Assembly: GCA_900556285.1 (NCBI GenBank)
Contig: USOF01000019.1
Location: 1-10,982 of the forward strand
Direction: 5' to 3'
Length of the DNA: 10,982 nucleotides
DNA from: an uncultured Collinsella sp.
Lineage (GTDB): Bacteria; Actinomycetota; Coriobacteriia; Coriobacteriales; Coriobacteriaceae
Shown here: in pieces, positions 7,571 to 10,982 of the stretch
Layout: each line of letters starts with the position of its first letter
How positions within the stretch are numbered: position 1 is the stretch's first letter
Made by a program: the position numbers and the translations under genes
Notes under the pieces: generated by a model
What the model was told of the DNA's origin: nothing
The model's input: only the letters and a program-made list of their open reading frames with translations
The model's database searches: none

Positions 7571-9343
7571 ATGTTTAAGAGGTTTCTTTCGTATTACGAG
7601 CCCCAGATGGGGCTTTTTGTTGCTGATACTGTTTGTGCTCTGGTGCTTGCCGCCATTGACCTGGCGTTCCCCATTATCCTGCGCAATTTGACCGGTGGGC
7701 TATTTGCTCAGGGTCAGGCTGCCATTATGCAGGCGCTCGGCATGATCGCGGTGGGCTTGGTGCTGATGTATGCCGTCCGCTGCGCCTGCCGCTACTTTGT
7801 GAGCTATTGGGGTCACGTGATGGGCGCGCGCATGGAGTCCAAGATGCGCGAGGACCTGTTCGACCAGTATGAGCGCTTTAGCTTTGCGTACTTCGACCGC
7901 AACAGCTCGGGTGACATGATGAGCCGCGTGGTCAACGACCTGTTCGATATCTGCGAGGCGGCGCATCACGTTCCCGAGTGGATCATCATCTGCGGCATCG
8001 AGATTATCGGCTCGTTTGTGATTCTCTTTACCATCGCCCCGGTGCTGGCGCTCGCCATGGCCGTGGTGACGGCGGCGTTTGCGGTCATCATGTTTTGGCA
8101 GAACATGCGCATGCGCGAGGTCTTTTGCGACAATCGCAAAAAAATCAGCGGCATCAATGCGCAGCTGCAGGATTCGCTGGCGGGCATACGCGTGGTCAAG
8201 AGTTTTGCCAATGAGGAGACCGAACGCTTCAAGTTCCGCGCCTCCAACAATCGCTATCTTTCGTCCAAGGAGAACATGTATCACGCCATGGGCGTCTATA
8301 CCGCGACGTATGGCCTGCTCTCGGGTGTGCTCTATGTGATCGTAGTGCTGCTGGGCGGATGGCTGGTCGCCCAGGGACAGCTACAGGCGGTCGATATGGC
8401 GACCTTCGCACTCTATATTTCGCTGTTCTGCACGCCGCTCGAGACGCTCGTCAATTCGGCCGAAACGTATCAGAAGGCTATCGCCGGCTTTAAACGTATG
8501 GACGAGGTGCTCTCGACCGCGCCGGATATCCAGGACAAGCCGGGCGCTACGGATCTGCAGGTGACTGCCGGCGCCGTGGAGTATCACGACGTGTGCTTTA
8601 ACTACGAGGATGTCGAGCTGGGCGAGGGCTATGCCGACGAGCGTCCCGTTATCGACCATATGAATCTGTCCATCAAGCCCGGGCAGACCATCGCGCTGGT
8701 TGGCCCTTCGGGCGGTGGCAAGTCCACGACCTGTTCGCTGCTGCCGCGCTTTTATGACGTGGCTGCCGGATCCATTAGCATCGACGGCCAGGACGTGCGC
8801 GATGTGACGCAGCAGAGCCTGCGCCGCGCCATCGGCCTGGTGCAGCAGGATGTCTATCTATTTGACGGTACGATTGGCGAGAACATCGCCTACGGCAAGC
8901 CGGGCGCCACGGCAGAAGAGATCGCCGAGGCCGCCCGTCGCGCCAACATCGATGCCTTTATCGAGTCGCTTCCGCAGGGCTACGACACCGTGGTGGGCGA
9001 GCGCGGCAGCCGTCTTTCGGGCGGACAGAAGCAGCGCGTTGCCATCGCGCGCGTGTTTCTCAAGAACCCCAAGATCCTGATTTTGGACGAGGCGACGAGT
9101 GCTTTGGATAACGAGAGCGAGGAGGCGGTGCAGGAGTCACTCGAAGAGCTGGCACGCGGCCGTACCACGATTATTATCGCCCACCGTCTTTCGACCATTA
9201 AGCATGCCGATGAGATTGCGACCGTTGAGCATGGTCGCGTTGTGGAGCGTGGCACGCACGAGGAGCTTCTCGCCCGTGGCGGCACCTATGCCCGTTACTA
9301 TCGAATGCAGTTCGAAGGTGCGCGTGCGCACGAGCTCGACTGA
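7571..9343 (+). CDS. ABC exporter half-transporter (membrane domain fused to ATPase)
   Basis: This is a type IV (MsbA/MdlB-like) ABC exporter that pumps a substrate outward using ATP. The 590 residues comprise an N-terminal domain with about six membrane helices (roughly residues 13-320), then a nucleotide-binding domain. Visible ATPase motifs are Walker A GPSGGGKS (378-385), Q-loop LVQQDVYLF, signature LSGGQKQR (482-489), Walker B ILILDEATSALD (D506, E507) and the switch histidine in IIAHRLS (H538). All catalytic residues are present, so it should be active as a homodimer or with a partner elsewhere. GAGGA at 7562-7566 precedes the ATG. No second half-transporter is adjacent; a small membrane protein follows after 19 bases. 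Substrate (lipid, drug or peptide) cannot be told from the sequence. Confidence 0.93.
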   Translation: MFKRFLSYYEPQMGLFVADTVCALVLAAIDLAFPIILRNLTGGLFAQGQAAIMQALGMIAVGLVLMYAVRCACRYFVSYWGHVMGARMESKMREDLFDQYERFSFAYFDRNSSGDMMSRVVNDLFDICEAAHHVPEWIIICGIEIIGSFVILFTIAPVLALAMAVVTAAFAVIMFWQNMRMREVFCDNRKKISGINAQLQDSLAGIRVVKSFANEETERFKFRASNNRYLSSKENMYHAMGVYTATYGLLSGVLYVIVVLLGGWLVAQGQLQAVDMATFALYISLFCTPLETLVNSAETYQKAIAGFKRMDEVLSTAPDIQDKPGATDLQVTAGAVEYHDVCFNYEDVELGEGYADERPVIDHMNLSIKPGQTIALVGPSGGGKSTTCSLLPRFYDVAAGSISIDGQDVRDVTQQSLRRAIGLVQQDVYLFDGTIGENIAYGKPGATAEEIAEAARRANIDAFIESLPQGYDTVVGERGSRLSGGQKQRVAIARVFLKNPKILILDEATSALDNESEEAVQESLEELARGRTTIIIAHRLSTIKHADEIATVEHGRVVERGTHEELLARGGTYARYYRMQFEGARAHELD

Positions 9344-9362
9344 TTGATATGACAGGAAGTTT

Positions 9363-10328
9363 ATGGCTGACAAGAACCCTTTGACTCCGGAAGAAGTGAC
9401 GGAGTTATTCTCCGAAATCGATGCATCCGGCGTCTTGGATCCCACGCTCGCCAAAAAGCGTACCGAGCGCATGCGTGAGAAGGAGGCTGCGGCCAAGCGC
9501 GGTGACAAAGCGGCGCTAGCGCAGCTGCGCAGCGAGGACCGCGCGAGCCAGGCAAAACATATCGACCCGCTGTCCGAGGACGATCCTTCGGGCTCGCAGG
9601 TGAGCCATACCATTACGAAGACCGCGATGGCCGTGGTCATCGGTATTTTGGTGCTGATCGTGGGCATGCAGATTGGCTACGGCGTGATGCGTCGTCTGAA
9701 CACCGCCAACCTGTCCGAGAGCGTTTCGGTCGATACCGTTTCGACCGCGCTCAAGGGTGGACTTGAATGGGGCAACGGCTTTACGCAGTTCCCGCTCGAC
9801 TTTACCGTCGATGAAGCCGATGAACGCACGGGCACGGTCGAGGTGACGGTGTTGGACACATCGTCTGCCAACGAGCTCGAGCTGCTGTCCAACGGGCAGA
9901 TTCAGGCCGCGGCGCTTGCGACCAACGCGTTGCTCAACGATAAGATCGACCGCGTGGTGTATAACGTTCACGCCTATATCGACGAGGATAGCAACACTCA
10001 GCACGATTCCTTCTTTGGCATGTTCCCCGCGCGCGGCCACCAGAGCGCCATTTTGACGTTCGTGTGGACCAAGAGCTCATCCAACGCCACGAGTATCGAC
10101 TGGAAGATGCGCATCGTGAGTATGGATGACACCATCGCCGAGCGCATTCAGAAGCAGGTGAACTCGGTGTCGTCGTTGATTGAGGACCCGGTGGTGAGCC
10201 AGACCAAGATTGACGAGGAAAAGGCCGAGCGCGATCTGGAGCATCGTCTGCATGGCCGCGAGATTTTCCGCGGCGGCAAGCCCGATCGCACACCGTCCAA
10301 ACTGCTGGAGCAGGATAAGAAAAAGTAA
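9363..10328 (+). CDS. Single-pass membrane protein of unknown function
   Basis: I do not recognise the family of this 321-residue protein. Residues 1-80 are charged and probably helical, with a Lys/Arg/Glu-rich stretch at 30-65. One membrane segment spans about residues 88-109 (AMAVVIGILVLIVGMQIGYGVM) and is followed by RR. A soluble domain of about 210 residues follows, with alternating strand-like segments (GTVEVTVLDT, SAILTFVWTK, IDWKMRIVSMDD). The tail is highly charged and ends in KKK. There is no cleavable signal peptide. AGGAAG (9354-9359) lies three bases before the ATG. It starts 19 bases after the ABC exporter and ends at a terminator, so it is probably co-expressed with the exporter and may work with it; that is inference from position only. 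Confidence 0.85.
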   Translation: MADKNPLTPEEVTELFSEIDASGVLDPTLAKKRTERMREKEAAAKRGDKAALAQLRSEDRASQAKHIDPLSEDDPSGSQVSHTITKTAMAVVIGILVLIVGMQIGYGVMRRLNTANLSESVSVDTVSTALKGGLEWGNGFTQFPLDFTVDEADERTGTVEVTVLDTSSANELELLSNGQIQAAALATNALLNDKIDRVVYNVHAYIDEDSNTQHDSFFGMFPARGHQSAILTFVWTKSSSNATSIDWKMRIVSMDDTIAERIQKQVNSVSSLIEDPVVSQTKIDEEKAERDLEHRLHGREIFRGGKPDRTPSKLLEQDKKK

Positions 10329-10334
10329 GACGTC

Positions 10335-10374
10335 ATCATCCCGCGTGAGCCACAAGCCTCGCGGGATGATTTTT
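10335..10374 (+). terminator. Rho-independent terminator after the exporter unit
   Basis: ATCATCCCGCG (10335-10345) pairs perfectly with CGCGGGATGAT (10360-10370), 11 base pairs, with a 14-base loop. A T tract 10370-10374 follows. It lies six bases past the stop codon of the preceding gene. Confidence 0.93.
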
Positions 10375-10385
10375 AATCCCCATTA

Positions 10386-10579
10386 CAGTTTGAGTCGTCC
10401 GAAAGGGCGGCTCTTTTCCGTTGCACGGTTATACGATTGAGCCGTACCGGTGGTCGCTGGCCGACCGCCCCGGACGGCCGTCAGCCCCTGCCCCGTAGAG
10501 GGCCCGGGGGATGTTGCCACCGGGGGCGCTCGCCGCTCCGGACGACTGATAGGAAACTGCCGGGCGCAAGCGCCACGGC
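10386..10579 (+). ncRNA. Candidate IS110 bridge RNA region
   Basis: In IS110-group elements the non-coding stretch upstream of the recombinase is known to encode a bridge RNA whose loops pair with target and donor DNA. This region has the right place, size and structure. Hairpins are visible at 10449-10456/10462-10469 (eight pairs), 10484-10510 (CCCC and CCC arms against GGG and GGGG), and 10559-10566/10571-10579 (eight pairs with one bulged A). A perfect 10-base palindrome, GACGGCCGTC, is at 10473-10482. Bases 10386-10391 and 10393-10401 are complementary to 10554-10559 and 10539-10547 and may close the whole domain. No credible protein is encoded. Exact ends and guide loops cannot be assigned from a single copy. 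Confidence 0.5.
10392..10417 (+). terminator. Second terminator-like hairpin, possibly inside the IS left end
   Basis: GAGTCGTCC (10392-10400) pairs with GGGCGGCTC (10405-10413) over nine pairs, two of them G-U, around a GAAA loop, then TTTT (10414-10417). By form it is an intrinsic terminator on the + strand. It either backs up the stronger terminator just before it or belongs to the insertion element and shields the transposase from incoming transcription. Its left arm can instead pair with 10539-10547. Confidence 0.6.
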
Positions 10580-10607
10580 CAGGTAATGTGGGTGTCGCGG
10601 GGAGGGG

Positions 10608-10631
10608 TTCCGATCGGCCTACCGATTGGAG
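10608..10631 (+). promoter_or_regulatory. Hairpin hiding the transposase ribosome binding site
   Basis: TCCGATCGG (10609-10617) pairs with CCGATTGGA (10622-10630), nine pairs with one G-U, plus a further U-G at 10608/10631, around the loop CCTA. The right arm contains most of the ribosome binding site GGAGG (10628-10632). When folded it should lower translation of the recombinase, a common self-restraint in insertion sequences. Confidence 0.6.
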
Positions 10632-10640
10632 GATAACACC

Positions 10641-10982
10641 GTGGCACCACCTAGAATGCCGGAAGCCGTCATCGGGCTCGATGTCGGGAAATCGTCCCAC
10701 TGGGCATGCGTCGCGACTCGAGATGGCGAGGTGCTGTTGAGCACCCCCGTCGCGAACAGGGAGGACGACCTGGACTCGCTGTTCGGCCGCTTCCCCGATG
10801 CGCTCGTGGTCGTCGACCAGTCGCGCAACATAGGCGCCCTCGCGCTCGCCCGCGCCAGGGCGGCCGGGATGTCGGCGGCGTACCTGCCGGGACTCGCGGC
10901 GCACGGGGCCGCCAGGCTCTTCGCCGGCGACGCCAAGACCGACGAGCGGGACGCGATGGTCATCGCGAAGACGGCGCTTGGC
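10641..10982 (+). CDS. IS110-family DEDD recombinase (transposase), N-terminal part
   Basis: This recombinase moves its element as a circle, guided by the bridge RNA. The first 114 codons are present; the frame is open to the window edge. The RuvC-like N-terminal domain is clear: PEAVIGLDVGKSSHWACVA with the first acidic residue D14, then VVVDQSRNIGALALARA with D59 at the second catalytic position, YLPGLAAHGAARLFAG, and DAKTDERDAMVIAKTA with D101 and D104. D59 stands where many members have Glu; the VVDQ form is familiar from actinobacterial IS110 proteins. GTG at 10641 is the start because GGAGG (10628-10632) is eight bases upstream; the in-frame ATG at 10656 is too far. The C-terminal domain with the catalytic serine lies outside the window. 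Confidence 0.92.
   Translation, partial: MAPPRMPEAVIGLDVGKSSHWACVATRDGEVLLSTPVANREDDLDSLFGRFPDALVVVDQSRNIGALALARARAAGMSAAYLPGLAAHGAARLFAGDAKTDERDAMVIAKTALG

Larger units (their letters stand above)
10386..10982 (+). mobile_element. IS110-family insertion sequence, left part only
   Basis: A long GC-rich non-coding left end followed by a DEDD recombinase is the layout of the IS110 group. The sequence is visibly more GC-rich than the preceding gene. These elements usually lack clear terminal inverted repeats and make no or very short target duplications, so the left boundary cannot be fixed from one copy. I place it at about 10386, where complementarity to the internal non-coding region starts; it could lie anywhere from about 10375 to 10440. 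The right end is beyond the window. Confidence 0.75.

Noticed and set aside
10383..10963. Minus-strand frames of 173 and 114 codons, and a plus frame at 10450-10740, in the IS left end
   Set aside because: The Arg/Pro/Ala-rich products lack ribosome binding sites and are shadows of the GC-rich non-coding region and the recombinase gene.

Overview
This 10,982-base window is chromosomal DNA from a GC-rich Gram-positive bacterium, most likely a gut Coriobacteriia (Actinomycetota) of the Collinsella type. That assignment rests on the gene order rpsF-ssb-rpsR-rplI-dnaB followed by purA-purD, on strong AGGAGG-type ribosome binding sites, on GTG and TTG starts, and on the flavour of the proteins. 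It is an inference, not a database result. The first 32 bases are not genomic: they match the Nextera read-1 transposase adapter. The window ends inside an insertion-sequence transposase. It therefore looks like a short-read contig or contig end, with adapter at one edge and a repeat break at the other.

Layout. Bases 33-498 carry no convincing gene, but hold the likely promoter and leader of a ribosomal/replication operon: rpsF (S6), ssb, rpsR (zinc-ribbon S18) and rplI (L9 with an acidic tail). The operon closes with a strong intrinsic terminator at 2221-2258. The replicative helicase dnaB follows as a separate unit. purA has its own good promoter, whose -35 overlaps the dnaB stop codon. A short leader with two mutually exclusive helices separates purA from purD, which starts at TTG. 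A Nudix hydrolase of the ADP-ribose pyrophosphatase type follows 21 bases after purD. A 247-base intergenic region, unusually rich in nested inverted repeats, separates it from a half-size ABC exporter and a single-pass membrane protein of unknown function. Two hairpins of terminator form end this unit.

From roughly 10386 to the end lies the left part of an IS110-family element: a structured, GC-rich non-coding stretch of about 250 bases, then the first 114 codons of a DEDD recombinase. In this family the non-coding left end encodes a bridge RNA that guides the recombinase to donor and target DNA. Here the region shows several hairpins, a split long-range complementarity (9 + 6 bases) and a hairpin that hides the recombinase ribosome binding site. 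This is the most interesting system in the window.

How the genes fit together. The first half is core translation and replication machinery. The middle supplies AMP (purA) and an early IMP-pathway step (purD), with a nucleotide-sugar clean-up enzyme beside it. The ABC exporter and its membrane neighbour form a small unit of unknown substrate. The IS110 element appears to sit in the intergenic space after that unit's terminator.
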